A DNA stretch of 64,000 nt from an uncultured Clostridia bacterium (GCA_944387405.1 CALXET010000002.1:1-64000); one strand, 5' to 3'; numbered from the stretch's first letter, positions 17,682-27,981 are shown. A program made the numbers and translations. Notes: generated by a model not told the origin, from the letters alone.

Positions 17682-17717
17682 AAGCAGGTCACCAATACTA
17701 ACGGTGGCCTGCTCTTT
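17682..17717. terminator. GC-rich terminator at the right edge of the islet
   Basis: AAGCAGG-CACC and GGTG-CCTGCT arms followed by CTTTTATTT. It separates the islet from the pheT 3' end. Confidence 0.75.
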
Positions 17718-17720
17718 TAT

Positions 17721-20090
17721 TTATCTTAATTCTGCTTTTAATTCTTTTTCTAGTCTTTCAATTATTTTTTCTACAGCCTTATTTATTTCTTCATCAGTTA
17801 ATGTTCTATTTTGTGAAGCAAATGTAAGTGAATATGCTAAAGATTTCTTTCCCTCTGGAATTCCTTTTCCTGTATAAATGTCAAACACTTCACTTGCTGC
17901 AAGAAGTGATCCTCCTGCTTTTTTTATATTTACTTCTATTTCTTTTGATGTAACTTTTTCATCTACGACTATTGCAATATCTTTCTTAACTTCTGGATAT
18001 TTAGAAATTTCTTTATATTTCATTCTGCTTACTTTCTTAGCAAGTAATTTATCTAAATCAATTTCTAAAACATATACATCTTCACTCTCTACAGCTGGAT
18101 GTATCTTTCCAATTAATCCTACGATATCATTATTTACAGAAATCAAAGCAGATTGACCAGGATGCATATCTTCTGGTAAATTTTCTTTATCTTTTACAAA
18201 ACTATATCTAGAGTTATATCCTAGATAATCTAGAATTTCTTCTGCAACACCTTTTATTACATAAAAATCTACTTTTTGTTTATTTATTCCTAAGTAATAA
18301 TCTCCTGACATTAAAGCTGCAAGTTTATTTGTCTCTGTATATTCTTCTCCTTTCTTTTGGAAAGATTTTCCCATTTCAAATATACATACATCTTTATTAT
18401 CTCTCGCTTTATTATATTCATAAATCTTATATAAAGCTATAGATAAGCTATGTCTTAATGTATTTTTGTCTTCAGATAACGGATCTAATAATTTTACTGG
18501 CTCATAATCATCTTTTGTAAACATCTTGCTTTCAGCTTCTGGAACTAATACATATGATAAGGTTTCGCTTAATCCTAAATCTATCATTTTATTTCTTATT
18601 TGTCTTGATACTTTATCATAACTTCCCATTTTAGGAAGAATATCTGGTAATTTTCCTTTAATATTATTTACTCCATATATACGTCCGACTTCTTCTATTA
18701 AATCTTCCTTAATAGATATATCTATTCTTCTTCTTGGAACTGAAACAGTCATTACTTCTCCATTTACTTTAGTAGTAAATCCTAATCTTCTAAATACATC
18801 TAATATTTCTTCGTCTTTTAAATTCATTCCCAATATTGCATTTATATTTTTTGAAGTAATGTCAATTTCTTTATTAGAACGATCTGTTGTATCATATTTT
18901 GCCATACCTCCTACTATTTCAGCATCAGCATATTTTTCAAGTAAATTACAAGATCTTTCAATTGCCATATAAGTTCTATTAGAATCTAAGCCCTTTTCAA
19001 ACCTATTACTTGCTTCACTTCTTAAAATAGCATTTGATGTTCTTCTTATTTTTACACTATCAAATATAGCAGCTTCAATAATAATATTTTTTGTTTTATC
19101 TGTAATTTCTGTATCAAAACCTCCCATTACACCAGCAAGGCCAATTGATCTTTCTCCATCAGAAATTACTATATCCTCAGTCTTTAAAGTTCTTTCTATA
19201 CTATCTAATGTAGTTAATTTTTCCCCTTCTTTTGCCATTCTAACTTCTAAAACACCTTTTAAAGTATCTGCATCATAGAAATGAAGTGGTTGTCCAGTTT
19301 CAAGCATTACATAATTACTAATATCTACAACATTATTAATAGGTCTTATTCCAGATGCTATTAATCTATTTTTAATAAAATCTGGACTTTCTTTAATTTG
19401 TACATTTTTAACTTTTTTAGCTAGGAATATAGAACAATTTTCTGTATTTATTTTTAATTTGAATGAATCATTTAAATCTTCTTTATTTTCTTTATGCGAT
19501 AAATCAATATCTTTTACTTTCTTATCATATATAGCTCCAACTTCATAAGCCATACCTAATATACTTAGTAAGTCTCCTCTATTTGCTGTTAAATCAAAAT
19601 CAATTACTTCATCATCTAATTTCATATATTTTATAGGATCTTCTCCAACAGGAGCATCTAAAGGAAGCTCATGGATTCCTGCCTTATCCTCTTCTGTCAA
19701 AAACTTACTTTCAAGTCCAAGTTCTGCAATAGAACATAACATTCCGTTTGATTCTTCTCCTCTTATAACACTTTTCTTGATAACTCCTCCTGGAAGACTT
19801 GCTCCTGGAAGTGCTACTATTACTTTTAATCCTTCTCTTGCATTTGGAGCTCCACATACTATATCTAATACTTTATCTCCAATATCTACTTTACAGCAAT
19901 GAAGATGATCAGAATCAGGATGCATTTTGCATTCTTTTATCTCTCCAATTACTAGATTTGTAGCATTTATTAATTTACCCGCTTCATCATATTCATTTCC
20001 TGCATTTGTCATATCTTCAGCTAGTTTTTTAACATCTAAATCTTTATCTAAATCAATATAATCTCTTAAAAAATTAATACTTAATTTCAT
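17721..20090 (-). CDS. pheT: Phenylalanyl-tRNA synthetase beta subunit
   Basis: Protein of 789 residues, normal length, forming the (alpha-beta)2 PheRS. In order: N-terminal EMAP-type tRNA-binding domain ([21 protein letters not shown]), B3/B4 editing region, B5 domain, core, and the C-terminal FDX-ACB domain ([16 protein letters not shown]). The start [11 protein letters not shown] is chosen because GAAAGG lies nine bases upstream; the gene overlaps the end of pheS by 17 bases, so the two are translationally coupled. Expression is under the upstream Phe T-box. Confidence 0.96.
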   Translation of the reverse strand: MKLSINFLRDYIDLDKDLDVKKLAEDMTNAGNEYDEAGKLINATNLVIGEIKECKMHPDSDHLHCCKVDIGDKVLDIVCGAPNAREGLKVIVALPGASLPGGVIKKSVIRGEESNGMLCSIAELGLESKFLTEEDKAGIHELPLDAPVGEDPIKYMKLDDEVIDFDLTANRGDLLSILGMAYEVGAIYDKKVKDIDLSHKENKEDLNDSFKLKINTENCSIFLAKKVKNVQIKESPDFIKNRLIASGIRPINNVVDISNYVMLETGQPLHFYDADTLKGVLEVRMAKEGEKLTTLDSIERTLKTEDIVISDGERSIGLAGVMGGFDTEITDKTKNIIIEAAIFDSVKIRRTSNAILRSEASNRFEKGLDSNRTYMAIERSCNLLEKYADAEIVGGMAKYDTTDRSNKEIDITSKNINAILGMNLKDEEILDVFRRLGFTTKVNGEVMTVSVPRRRIDISIKEDLIEEVGRIYGVNNIKGKLPDILPKMGSYDKVSRQIRNKMIDLGLSETLSYVLVPEAESKMFTKDDYEPVKLLDPLSEDKNTLRHSLSIALYKIYEYNKARDNKDVCIFEMGKSFQKKGEEYTETNKLAALMSGDYYLGINKQKVDFYVIKGVAEEILDYLGYNSRYSFVKDKENLPEDMHPGQSALISVNNDIVGLIGKIHPAVESEDVYVLEIDLDKLLAKKVSRMKYKEISKYPEVKKDIAIVVDEKVTSKEIEVNIKKAGGSLLAASEVFDIYTGKGIPEGKKSLAYSLTFASQNRTLTDEEINKAVEKIIERLEKELKAELR

Positions 20091-21129
20091 TTTCTTCATC
20101 CTTTCTATCAAATTGTTTTAAAAATCTTACATCATTTTGATATAAAAGTCTTATATCTGTTATTCCATATTTAAACATTGCAAGCCTATCTAATCCTACG
20201 CCAAATGCAAAACCAGAATATTCATCTGGATCATATCCATTCATTCTCAATACATTTGGATGAACTATACCTGAACCTAGAAGCTCAATCCATCCTGTTT
20301 GTTTACACAAGTTACATCCTTTTCCTCCACATTTAAAACATGTAACATCAACTTCATAAGATGGTTCTGTAAATGGAAAATAACTTGGTCTAAATCTAAG
20401 TTCTGTATTTTGTCCAAGCATCTTTTTCATAAATACTTCTAATGTACCTTTCAAATCTGCTAAAGATATATTTTTATCTACGACTAACCCTTCAACTTGA
20501 TTAAATTGATGTGAATGTGTTGCATCATCTTCTCTTCTAAAAGTCTTTCCTGGAACTATAACTCTTATAGGAGTTTTTTCTTTATTTGCCATCATTGTTC
20601 TTGCTTGAACTGCTGATGTTTGAGTTCTAAGTAAATATTCTGTAGTAATATAAAAACTATCTTGCATATCACGTGCTGGATGTCCTTTTGGAAGATTTAA
20701 TCTTTCAAAACAATATTCATCAGTTTCAAGCTCTGGACCTGAAACTACATCATATCCCATAGACACAAATAAATCTTCAACCTCTTCAATTACTCTATTT
20801 AATGGATGTTTACTTCCTCTTCTTGTTTTCTTACTTGGAAGAGTTATATCAATATCTTCTGCTTCTAATTTTTTATTTAATTCGATTTTCTTTAGTTCTT
20901 CTTCTCTTTTTACAATCTCATTACTTACTTCTTCTTTTGCTTCATTTACTAGTGCTCCCATAACAGGTCTTTCTTCAGGAGATAAACTTCCCATTCCTCT
21001 TAGAATTTCTGTAAGCTTACCTTTCTTTCCCAAATACATTACTCTTAAATCATTTAAGTTCTGTAAAGTATCAGCTGCTTTAATCTCTTTAATTGCATTT
21101 TCTTTGATTGAATTTACCTTTTCTTTCAT
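20074..21129 (-). CDS. pheS: Phenylalanyl-tRNA synthetase alpha subunit
   Basis: Protein of 351 residues with the catalytic class II core. The N-terminal coiled coil (residues 1-90) contacts tRNA. Motif 2 ([18 protein letters not shown]), the insertion with [16 protein letters not shown] and motif 3 ([16 protein letters not shown]) are all present. A strong AAGGAGG site precedes the start. It is the first gene after the T-box leader and is followed by overlapping pheT. Confidence 0.97.
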   Translation of the reverse strand: MKEKVNSIKENAIKEIKAADTLQNLNDLRVMYLGKKGKLTEILRGMGSLSPEERPVMGALVNEAKEEVSNEIVKREEELKKIELNKKLEAEDIDITLPSKKTRRGSKHPLNRVIEEVEDLFVSMGYDVVSGPELETDEYCFERLNLPKGHPARDMQDSFYITTEYLLRTQTSAVQARTMMANKEKTPIRVIVPGKTFRREDDATHSHQFNQVEGLVVDKNISLADLKGTLEVFMKKMLGQNTELRFRPSYFPFTEPSYEVDVTCFKCGGKGCNLCKQTGWIELLGSGIVHPNVLRMNGYDPDEYSGFAFGVGLDRLAMFKYGITDIRLLYQNDVRFLKQFDRKDEENEIKY

Positions 21130-21149
21130 GATTTCCTCCTTATATTAAT

Positions 21150-21450
21150 TAATTTATTTATCTAAAACAAAAAAGTCCTTCATCCAAATAGGACGAAAGA
21201 CTTATATTTCCGTGGTACCACCTAAATTTATTAAATAATTATACATTTATAATATTTAATTATCTAACCTTAAAAGTTATAACGTAACTAACGTCTATAT
21301 CTACTTTAAAATTCAATATAGAATCTCCAAAGTGAAATTTCGATAAGTAATATATAAATAAGCTCACAGCGAATCACTTATTCTCTCTTAATATATTTTC
21401 TACTTATCTACTTTGCTTTTTCTTAGATTTTTATTTTTAACTATTTACAT
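21150..21450 (-). ncRNA. T-box riboswitch, Phe specifier
   Basis: The conserved T-box sequence GGTGGTACCACGG (minus strand, 21223-21211) is followed by an intrinsic terminator (21202-21171, then a T-run). Stem I is upstream, with its base formed by CAAAGT and ACTTTG. The specifier loop on its 3' side carries TTC at 21336-21334 followed by A, matching Phe. Uncharged tRNA-Phe would stabilise the antiterminator and switch on pheST. Confidence 0.9.
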
Positions 21451-21456
21451 TTAAGT

Positions 21457-21485
21457 ATTTTAGCACATTATTCTTCATTTGACAA
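21457..21485 (-). promoter_or_regulatory. Promoter of the pheST T-box transcript
   Basis: Minus strand TTGTCA (21485-21480), 17-bp spacer ending in TGC, then TAAAAT (21462-21457): an extended -10. The -35 lies inside the 3' end of the upstream coiled-coil gene. Confidence 0.7.
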
Positions 21486-22283
21486 TATATTTTCACTTTT
21501 TTCTTCTATTAAATTTTCTACTGACTCTATCAAATTTTCTTCATTATATTTTCTACTTCTTTTTAATTCTTTTAATTTTTCTTCACTAAAATTATTAATT
21601 CTTTCTCTAATATCAGAAAAAACATTATTTTCTATCATCTTTCTCGGATTAATTTTACCAAAAAAGAATTTTTTTGCCCCCTTAAATATTTGTGGACCTT
21701 TTATCTTTGTTTGTACTTCTTTTTCTTCGCTTTCCATAGCATTATCTAACTCTTGTTTTTTCTCTTTGATTTTTGCATTTACTGTTGTCTTTAATCTTCT
21801 AGCTTTAGCTTCACTTTTTGAAATCTCATCTTCTTTTTCATATATGACTTCTGCAATCTCATCATCACTATTATCTAATTTTGCCTTTGCTTTTATTTCT
21901 TTTCTTTTTAAATTATAAATCTCCCTATACTTCTCTAACTGAACTAAATCTTCTTCTAATAATTTTATATACCCCATTGTTATAATATTATCATAATTTG
22001 TTCCAAGCTCTTTCAAAGAATCTCTATATTTACTTAATAATTCGTTTTTCGTCTCTTCAATATCTTCGAATTTTTTCTTATTCGTTAAAACCTTGGAATT
22101 TATATTATTTATACCATATATAATAACATTTTCTATACTTGATGTTTTATTATTAATTATGTTTTCTGTATTTTTATATTGATAAGCTGAAGAAACTATA
22201 GCATTTAATTTAGACAGCAAAAGTGCATCTTGTATTAAATTGTTAAAATCTTTATCTTTTTTTCTTTTCACTTTATCTACCAT
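21468..22283 (-). CDS. Charged coiled-coil protein of unknown function
   Basis: Protein of 271 residues, largely alpha-helical and very rich in Glu, Lys, Asn and Ile. Long coiled-coil stretches lie at about residues 85-180 and 215-265, separated by a short basic-aromatic segment (IFKGAKKFFFGKINPRKM). No membrane helix or known motif is visible. It starts nine bases after a 46-codon gene with a GGGGGG site, so the two are probably translated from one message. I cannot name it. Confidence 0.6.
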   Translation of the reverse strand: MVDKVKRKKDKDFNNLIQDALLLSKLNAIVSSAYQYKNTENIINNKTSSIENVIIYGINNINSKVLTNKKKFEDIEETKNELLSKYRDSLKELGTNYDNIITMGYIKLLEEDLVQLEKYREIYNLKRKEIKAKAKLDNSDDEIAEVIYEKEDEISKSEAKARRLKTTVNAKIKEKKQELDNAMESEEKEVQTKIKGPQIFKGAKKFFFGKINPRKMIENNVFSDIRERINNFSEEKLKELKRSRKYNEENLIESVENLIEEKSENILSNEE

Positions 22284-22291
22284 GTTCCCCC

Positions 22292-22432
22292 CTAATTAAT
22301 TGCTTTTTTTATTTCTCTTCTTATCTTTGCTTTATCATTTTCAATAAGCTTTAAGAGATTTTCTACTTCTTCTTCTGTCATATAATCTAAATTATATATT
22401 TCATTATTATACGAAATTGTTCCTAAACTCAT
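22292..22432 (-). CDS. Small acidic/basic helical protein
   Basis: Forty-six residues starting M-S-L-G-T-I-S-Y-N-N, then a helix-forming stretch (TEEEVENLLKLIENDKAKIR) and a basic end. An AGAGG site precedes the ATG. It lies immediately upstream of the coiled-coil gene, which makes it credible despite its size. No family recognised. Confidence 0.55.
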   Translation of the reverse strand: MSLGTISYNNEIYNLDYMTEEEVENLLKLIENDKAKIRREIKKAIN

Positions 22433-22472
22433 AATAAAAAACCTCTTTCTTTTAAAAATACTTTACTTACAG

Positions 22473-22499
22473 ATAAAGCGGACATATCTCGTCCGCTTT
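22473..22499 (-). terminator. Hairpin after the beta-propeller gene
   Basis: AAAGCGGAC and GTCCGCTTT form a nine-bp perfect stem. The T-run on the minus strand is weak, on the plus strand somewhat better. Confidence 0.6.
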
Positions 22500-22516
22500 A
22501 TTTTTACTTTCTTAAT

Positions 22517-23776
22517 TTAATTTGATGCATTACTTTCTTCTACGTCGAATTCTTTAACTTCGGCAGATGAGATTTTTTCAGATAAATCTTCTTTTCCAGT
22601 TCCATCTGTTTTTACTCTATATAAAGTGTTATAATAGTAATTATCTTGAATTCTATCTTCATAATAAATATAATCGCCAACTATATTTATATTACTAAAT
22701 GCTACTTCTGTTTCAACTATCTTGCTTGTCTCATTCTTTTTAGTATTTAATCTGTAAATAGCATACTTATTTGCACTTCCTGCTTCTCCTTCTTCTGCAT
22801 TTGTTTCATAATCTGAAAAATAATAAATGTCATTTTTTACAACATTAAATGATTTTACGTCTTTATCAACAACCACTGTTTCTTCTTCACCAGATAGATT
22901 TGTTCTAACTAATTTATCTGCTTTATCTATATAATATATATAATCTTTTTCAACTTGGAATTCATTTGCATTTACATTCTCTAAGTCTTGTTTATCTTCA
23001 AAATCTTTTAGATTAATTTTAATCATTTCATTATCAGTATTGTTTATATATATATATCCTTCATATATTTGGAAATCACTAACTTCTATATCATCTCTGA
23101 TAATCTCTGTATCTTTTCCATTTGTTTTAGTTCTAGATAAATTTAAATTATCATTAATATAATATACATAATTATCAACAACTGATAATAATTCAAAATT
23201 ATCAAATAAATGCTCTGTATTTTCTTGATATTCCGCATTGTTTCTATAACAAGATATATCATTTACTAAAACTTCTCTTTTCTTTCCATTTGTTTTAACT
23301 ATATCTCTTGTTCCATTTTGAGTATCTATTTTCATATAGTATATCCAATTACCACTTCTATTTACAGAATAAGAAACTATATCATCTGTAAATGTTTCAT
23401 ATGTTGTTACTTTTCCATTAGAAGATATACCATATACACCTGATCTATGATTATTTTCTGTTTCTTCTTCGTTGTTATTTATATAAGATATAATTACTTT
23501 ACTTCCATCTTTTACAGCAAATCCTTTATTATTCGTATTACCAGAAGTATTTCCATATCTAGTTCCAATTATAGCAAGCACAATTATTACAATTAAAACT
23601 ATTAAAATAACAGCTGATACAATTCCTAATATAATCTTATTCTTTTTCTCCATATTTTTAATGTTTTCTTTAAGTCTTGTAAAATTATCTGGAATATTTT
23701 TAAAAAACTCTTTTACCTTTTCAAAAGCAGTTTTAAAAACATTCTTCTTTTCATTATTTTCTTTTTTATCACTCAT
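22517..23776 (-). CDS. Membrane-anchored beta-propeller, DUF5050-like
   Basis: Protein of 419 residues: cytoplasmic charged N-terminus (residues 1-48), one membrane helix (about 49-71), then an extracellular domain made of repeats of the form IYYxxx.D......TNGK.., for example NWIYYMKIDTQNGTRDIV, YVYYINDNLNLSRTKTNGKD and YIYYIDKADKLVRTNLSGEE. This is the pattern of DUF5050/LRP1-type propellers common on Clostridial surfaces. A role in surface binding or sensing is inferred. It is followed by a small helical protein and a coiled-coil protein on the same strand. Confidence 0.7.
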   Translation of the reverse strand: MSDKKENNEKKNVFKTAFEKVKEFFKNIPDNFTRLKENIKNMEKKNKIILGIVSAVILIVLIVIIVLAIIGTRYGNTSGNTNNKGFAVKDGSKVIISYINNNEEETENNHRSGVYGISSNGKVTTYETFTDDIVSYSVNRSGNWIYYMKIDTQNGTRDIVKTNGKKREVLVNDISCYRNNAEYQENTEHLFDNFELLSVVDNYVYYINDNLNLSRTKTNGKDTEIIRDDIEVSDFQIYEGYIYINNTDNEMIKINLKDFEDKQDLENVNANEFQVEKDYIYYIDKADKLVRTNLSGEEETVVVDKDVKSFNVVKNDIYYFSDYETNAEEGEAGSANKYAIYRLNTKKNETSKIVETEVAFSNINIVGDYIYYEDRIQDNYYYNTLYRVKTDGTGKEDLSEKISSAEVKEFDVEESNASN

Positions 23777-23868
23777 AGAAACACCTCATTTTTTTCTTTT
23801 GCATTTTATATTAATATTATATATATAATCACTTTTTATTGTCAATTAAATAGTATTTATTTTATAAA

Positions 23869-24897
23869 TTATTTTAAATATAATACCATTCTAAAACCTA
23901 TATATGTATATGCACCATCATATTCAGCAACTCTGCATGAAATAGGATAATTTACTCCATCATTATGGAATCCTCCTCCTCTTCCAGAATGATTTTTCTC
24001 GTAAACTTCTCCCCACTCTTCCGTAGATATCTCCCATACATTTCCTGCTAAGTCATATATATTATTTGTAACCCATTTTGAATTACGTCCTGTAACTGCT
24101 TTTGATTTAGTTCCTTCTATATTATTTGCATAATTACCATATGAAGTTGAATCATAAATATCATATCCTGAATTTTTAAGCCATTCGCATAATGTATCCC
24201 ATGTATAACTACTTGTAATATCTGATTTTACAGAATTACTATCTGCATAAGTATTTTGTGCAATTTCTCTCATTCTATCATAAACAATTTCTGTTAATGG
24301 AACTGCACCTGAAATAGAACATGCCTTTTTTTCGTCATTTGGATCTTGGCTTGATTCATATCTTCCTATATAAAAACCTTTATATTTGTTAACACTATCT
24401 ATATACTCAGCATTAGATTCTGATGATTCAGAAAAATTAGCTTCTTCTACTTCAACCTCATTAGTACTTCCAGATGTAGTATTTTCCTCTTCTTGTTCAT
24501 TTACATTTGGATTTTCAAAAGTCCTTCTTGCAAATACAAGATTATCTGTTGGAACCCAAACAAATTCATTTCCTTTTTCATCTTTTATAACAGCTCCCGT
24601 AGATACAGTACCTTCAACATAAGAAAAGCCTTGTGGAACCGGGATTTTAGAGCCATCTGAAGTTTCTACATATTCTATTACAGATTGTTCTTCTTCATTT
24701 GGATCCACAGCATTTTCATCTGCTATAACATTTTCTTCCACAGTATTTGTCTGTTCTGATTGCTCAGATTGATTTTCAGTTGTACTTTTATTATTTTTTG
24801 GGATTAATACGATTGCAAGAACTGCAATAATTGATATAACTAAAATAACTGCTACTGAAATTATAATTATTTTCATCATTTTATTATTTTTCATCAT
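23869..24897 (-). CDS. Membrane-anchored SUMF1/FGE-fold protein
   Basis: Protein of 342 residues: one N-terminal membrane helix (about 10-30), an acidic low-complexity linker, then a formylglycine-generating-enzyme/C-type-lectin-like domain with FVWVPTDNLVFARRTF, YKGFYIGRYESS, NNIYDLAGNVWEIS, GRGGGFHNDG and a C-terminal YIGFRMVL. Many such domains are binding proteins rather than enzymes; the catalytic Cys pair of true FGEs is not evident. The start M-M-K-N-N follows GGAGAG. An upstream in-frame extension into the tmRNA gene is not credible. Confidence 0.75.
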   Translation of the reverse strand: MMKNNKMMKIIIISVAVILVISIIAVLAIVLIPKNNKSTTENQSEQSEQTNTVEENVIADENAVDPNEEEQSVIEYVETSDGSKIPVPQGFSYVEGTVSTGAVIKDEKGNEFVWVPTDNLVFARRTFENPNVNEQEEENTTSGSTNEVEVEEANFSESSESNAEYIDSVNKYKGFYIGRYESSQDPNDEKKACSISGAVPLTEIVYDRMREIAQNTYADSNSVKSDITSSYTWDTLCEWLKNSGYDIYDSTSYGNYANNIEGTKSKAVTGRNSKWVTNNIYDLAGNVWEISTEEWGEVYEKNHSGRGGGFHNDGVNYPISCRVAEYDGAYTYIGFRMVLYLK

Positions 24898-24918
24898 CAG
24901 TGTCTCTCCTTTATAAAA

Positions 24919-25272
24919 TGGTGGAGACGAGGAGAGTCGAACTCCTGTCCAGAATTTCATCCATATAAACTTCTCCGAGTGCAGTTTGTTATTAAAATTT
25001 CCAAATATCATTCATTAACAAACAAACGAATAATATTTGTATCTTCTAAAATCCCTCTATTATCGAAGAAAATAATAGATTCGTTTCCTACTAATTCGGC
25101 GCCTTAATCTTTAGCCGTAGGTTGCCAAAGTAAGACGTTGCTGCAAACTAGGCAGCAATTGCTAATTCTTCGTTATCAGCGTTTATTTTTAAATTGCATC
25201 TTTTATGGTGGCCAGATGCTCCACCACTCGCTATTTATATTTCAAAAAAGCTGTCGAAACCATTACGTCCCC
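24919..25272 (-). ncRNA. ssrA: tmRNA
   Basis: The 354-nt gene begins GGGGACGTAATGGTTTCGAC and ends with the tRNA-like GTTCGACTCTCCTCGTCTCC followed by an encoded CCA. The tag ORF (25180-25148) reads A-D-N-E-E-L-A-I-A-A and stops at TAG; the -AIAA end resembles the ADDNFAIAA type of Clostridia. It rescues stalled ribosomes with SmpB, which is not in this window. Confidence 0.95.
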
Positions 25273-25322
25273 ATATGAAATTATTATACAATATTTAAAT
25301 TATTTGTACAAGAATTTTGAAT

Positions 25323-25370
25323 TAAAAAAATCTCTAAAATATTTATTTTACAATATTTTAAAGATTTTAT
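25323..25370 (-). terminator. Terminator of the CmpB-like gene
   Basis: AAAATCT-AAAATATT and AATATTTTA-AGATTTT arms directly after the stop codon of the next gene, with a T-run on the minus strand. Confidence 0.6.
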
Positions 25371-25371
25371 C

Positions 25372-26001
25372 TTAAAAGACTTTTTTTACTTCTTGTGTTA
25401 CATATTCAGATACAATTGTTGTACAATCATTATTTATTTCTTCTATTTTTCCTCTTATACCAAAAACTAAAGATGATGTTACAATAATATCTAAAAGATA
25501 AATTGAAAACATTATACTTGCGCAAGTATTTAAAAATTCCCTTGGAATCTTTTTTATTTGTCTTAATAAAAATGGCTCTACATAAGTAATTAAAACAGTC
25601 GCAAGTACACCAAATAATAAAGTAGTTACAAGCCATACTCTACCATTGATATTAAATGGATTTAATTCATCTGTATACTGCCACCATCTTCCTCCAAATA
25701 AAACTTCCATAACATAACCTACTACATATTCAAAAACTGTACAAGCTAAAAATGATAGAAAAAATAATTTAAATGGTTTATCTTTATATTTTCCAAATAA
25801 AACAGTTATCAGAATACAACCAAATCCATATATTGAACAATAAGGTCCAATTAAAAAACCTCTATTTACAAAAGTGCCTGTTTTAAAATAAAAAATAATT
25901 ACTTCCATTATCCAGCCCATAACAGCATATATAGTAAATAACAAAAAATATTCAATTATCATATTCAGATTTTCTTTTATTTTATCTGTTAAAATCTTCA
26001 T
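25372..26001 (-). CDS. Putative ABC-transporter type IV family membrane protein (CmpB-like)
   Basis: Protein of 209 residues with five or six membrane helices. The signature FTIYAVMGWIMEVIIFYF, then GFLIGPYCSIYGFGC and YVVGYVMEVLFGGRWWQY, is that of the family annotated as putative ABC transporter type IV permease (PF06541), widespread in Clostridia. No partner ATPase is nearby and the function is not established. Confidence 0.8.
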   Translation of the reverse strand: MKILTDKIKENLNMIIEYFLLFTIYAVMGWIMEVIIFYFKTGTFVNRGFLIGPYCSIYGFGCILITVLFGKYKDKPFKLFFLSFLACTVFEYVVGYVMEVLFGGRWWQYTDELNPFNINGRVWLVTTLLFGVLATVLITYVEPFLLRQIKKIPREFLNTCASIMFSIYLLDIIVTSSLVFGIRGKIEEINNDCTTIVSEYVTQEVKKVF

Positions 26002-26106
26002 ATATTATTATCTTCCTCAATAAATTTGACAATTCATATTATACTATATTATTTTGTAGTTTTCAAGTATTATGTAAATTAGTTATATCTTGGAAAAATA
26101 AAAATT

Positions 26107-26775
26107 TTACATATATAACAAATAATCAAATATAAACCAGAATTGACAAAAGCTTCCTAACATTACAAATATATGAAAAATTTCATGAAATCCCCAATAT
26201 TTAGATTTAAGTTTTGGCCATTTTTTAGCGTATAATACTCCTCCAATAGTATAAAAAATACCACCAGCTAAAAGCCAAAGCATACCTTCTATGCCTCGTG
26301 GAATCTGTGAAAAAATAGTTATCATTGGGTATAGAGCAATTACTACAGTCCATCCCATTATAATATATATTGCAGTAGTAAGTTTTCTTGGTGCATCTAT
26401 CCAAACAGCTGTCAAAATTGTTCCTAAAATTGCCATAGCCCATACAATACCAAAAATAGTCCATCCCCAAGGTCCTCTTAATGGTCCCAGACATACCGGA
26501 GTATATGTTGCAGCAATTAATATATATATCATAATATGATCAAACTTTCTAAATACTCTCGTTCCTTTTTCTTTTAAATTTAACATATGATATAGAGTAC
26601 TAAATAAATATAACAATAAAAGAGCTACTCCAAAAATTGTAAAACTTACAATGTCCCATCCCTTTTCATTACTATATAATGCTGCAAAAACAATCAACAA
26701 AACTAAACCTACTAATGATAATGAAGCCCCTATCAAATGAGTAATTCCACTTACCGGATCTTTAATCTTTGCCAT
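26107..26775 (-). CDS. Hemolysin III/PAQR family membrane protein
   Basis: Protein of 222 residues with seven helices. The motifs DPVSGITHLIGA, LYHML, FRKFDHIMIYILIAATYTP and the C-terminal GFHEIFHIFVMLGSFC contain the conserved Ser, Asp and three His residues of the PAQR/HlyIII superfamily, which are thought to bind zinc and act on lipids. The name hemolysin is historical; a membrane-lipid role is more likely. It stands alone. Confidence 0.9.
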   Translation of the reverse strand: MAKIKDPVSGITHLIGASLSLVGLVLLIVFAALYSNEKGWDIVSFTIFGVALLLLYLFSTLYHMLNLKEKGTRVFRKFDHIMIYILIAATYTPVCLGPLRGPWGWTIFGIVWAMAILGTILTAVWIDAPRKLTTAIYIIMGWTVVIALYPMITIFSQIPRGIEGMLWLLAGGIFYTIGGVLYAKKWPKLKSKYWGFHEIFHIFVMLGSFCQFWFIFDYLLYM

Positions 26776-26842
26776 ATCTCCCTCCTTATCTAGTATTCGA
26801 TACTAGATTATCACGTGTTCTTTATTCTGTCAATACATATTA

Positions 26843-27349
26843 TCACAATCTATCATTAAAATACTTGCTAATTGATTCTAGATTATCAAAATTAATTTGT
26901 CTTAATACATCATATGCAACTATTGCGACTGAATTCGATAAATTAAGTGATCTTAACGTTTCTCTCATCGGAATTCTTATTGTTTTATCTATGTATTTTA
27001 AAAGTAAATCTTCAGGTAAACCTTTTGTTTCTTTACCAAATAATAAAAATACTGCTTTAGATTTTTCAATATTGATATCTGAATAAACGTGTTTTCCTTT
27101 TGTTGTTACAAAAAACATATCGTTTTCTTCTGGTCTGTATTTATTTAAAAAATCCTCAAGACATTCATGAACTTCTATATCTACTTTGTCCCAGTAATCT
27201 AGTCCAGCCCTTCTAACACTTTTTTCTGATATATCAAATCCAAGTGGTTTTACTAAGTGCAATTTTGCACCAATTGCTGCACAAGTTCTGGCTATATTTC
27301 CTGTGTTTTGTGGTATTTCTGGTTCAACTAATACTATATTTAATTTCAT
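26843..27349 (-). CDS. trmL: tRNA (cytidine/uridine-34 2'-O)-methyltransferase TrmL
   Basis: SPOUT-class methyltransferase of 168 residues that modifies the wobble base of tRNA-Leu. Motif 1 PEIPQNTGNIARTCAA, motif 2 LLFGKETKGLP and motif 3 SLNLSNSVAIVAYDVLRQ form the trefoil-knot SAM site. Length is normal. RBS is AGGAGG-like. A single-gene unit. Confidence 0.95.
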   Translation of the reverse strand: MKLNIVLVEPEIPQNTGNIARTCAAIGAKLHLVKPLGFDISEKSVRRAGLDYWDKVDIEVHECLEDFLNKYRPEENDMFFVTTKGKHVYSDINIEKSKAVFLLFGKETKGLPEDLLLKYIDKTIRIPMRETLRSLNLSNSVAIVAYDVLRQINFDNLESISKYFNDRL

Positions 27350-27430
27350 TTTTGCCTCCTAATAATTTTGTAATTATATACAAATATACAACCTTAGTTT
27401 AGAAAATTCAAGGTGAAATAAATAAAAAAT

Positions 27431-27463
27431 AATCAATACGCTTTTCTTATTAGTATATTGATT
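27431..27463 (-). terminator. Terminator of the GNAT gene
   Basis: AATCAATA and TATTGATT arms, followed on the minus strand by an A/T-rich T-run. It lies just after the GNAT stop codon. Confidence 0.6.
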
Positions 27464-27482
27464 ATTATAATTTCTATTCTAT

Positions 27483-27936
27483 TTATGCTAAACATTTCCT
27501 AAAATATCTCTCTTCTACATCTTCTGTTTCGATATCATCTAAAATAAATAAGTTCTTTTTATAAAATCCTATTGCTATTTCCATTCGTTCGTAAGTACCA
27601 AGAACTAAATATTTAAATCCATTATCTTCTGTAAATCCTTCTAAAGTATTTAGTAATTCTTGTGCTATTCCACATCCTCTATATTCTTTTTTTACATACA
27701 TTCTCTTTACTTCTAGTGTCTCGTCATTTACTATTCTTCCGCCAATTGTTCCAAGTAGATTTCCATCTTCATCAACAGCTATTAAAAAGCTCCCACCATC
27801 TTTAATATATTTATATAAATCTTCATTTAAGATTTCATCTTCTCCAACTTTAATCTCAAATTCATCTCTGTATATACTGCTTATTAAATCTCTTATATCA
27901 TATTTGTATTCTTTTTTGTATTTTATAATTCATCAT
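27483..27936 (-). CDS. GNAT acetyltransferase, frame break near its start
   Basis: About 150 residues when read continuously: GNAT fold with the acetyl-CoA loop YRGCGIAQELL and a typical C-terminal half (GFKYLVLGTYERM). The best start (ATGATGAAT after GGAGGT) is one base out of frame with the rest. Removing one A from the six-A run at 27917-27912 joins them. Unlike the other breaks in the window there is no CGG here, so this is either a homopolymer sequencing error, polymerase slippage, a recent mutation or an unusual ATT start. It lies downstream of the M-box and a tiny ORF. Confidence 0.6.
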
Positions 27937-27981
27937 TTTTACCTCCCTAATTTTTTTTGACGGCAAAAAGGCAGGATTATC

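Noticed and set aside
16926-17717. Islet as a prophage or insertion sequence
   Set aside because: No transposase, integrase, terminal inverted repeats or target duplication visible.
24898-25011. N-terminal extension of the SUMF1-like protein
   Set aside because: The stretch is the 3' part of the tmRNA gene; a good ribosome-binding site precedes the ATG at 24897.
25148-25180. Abnormal tmRNA resume codon
   Set aside because: First read as starting further upstream; the tag starting at GCT gives a normal Clostridial type peptide ending AIAA.
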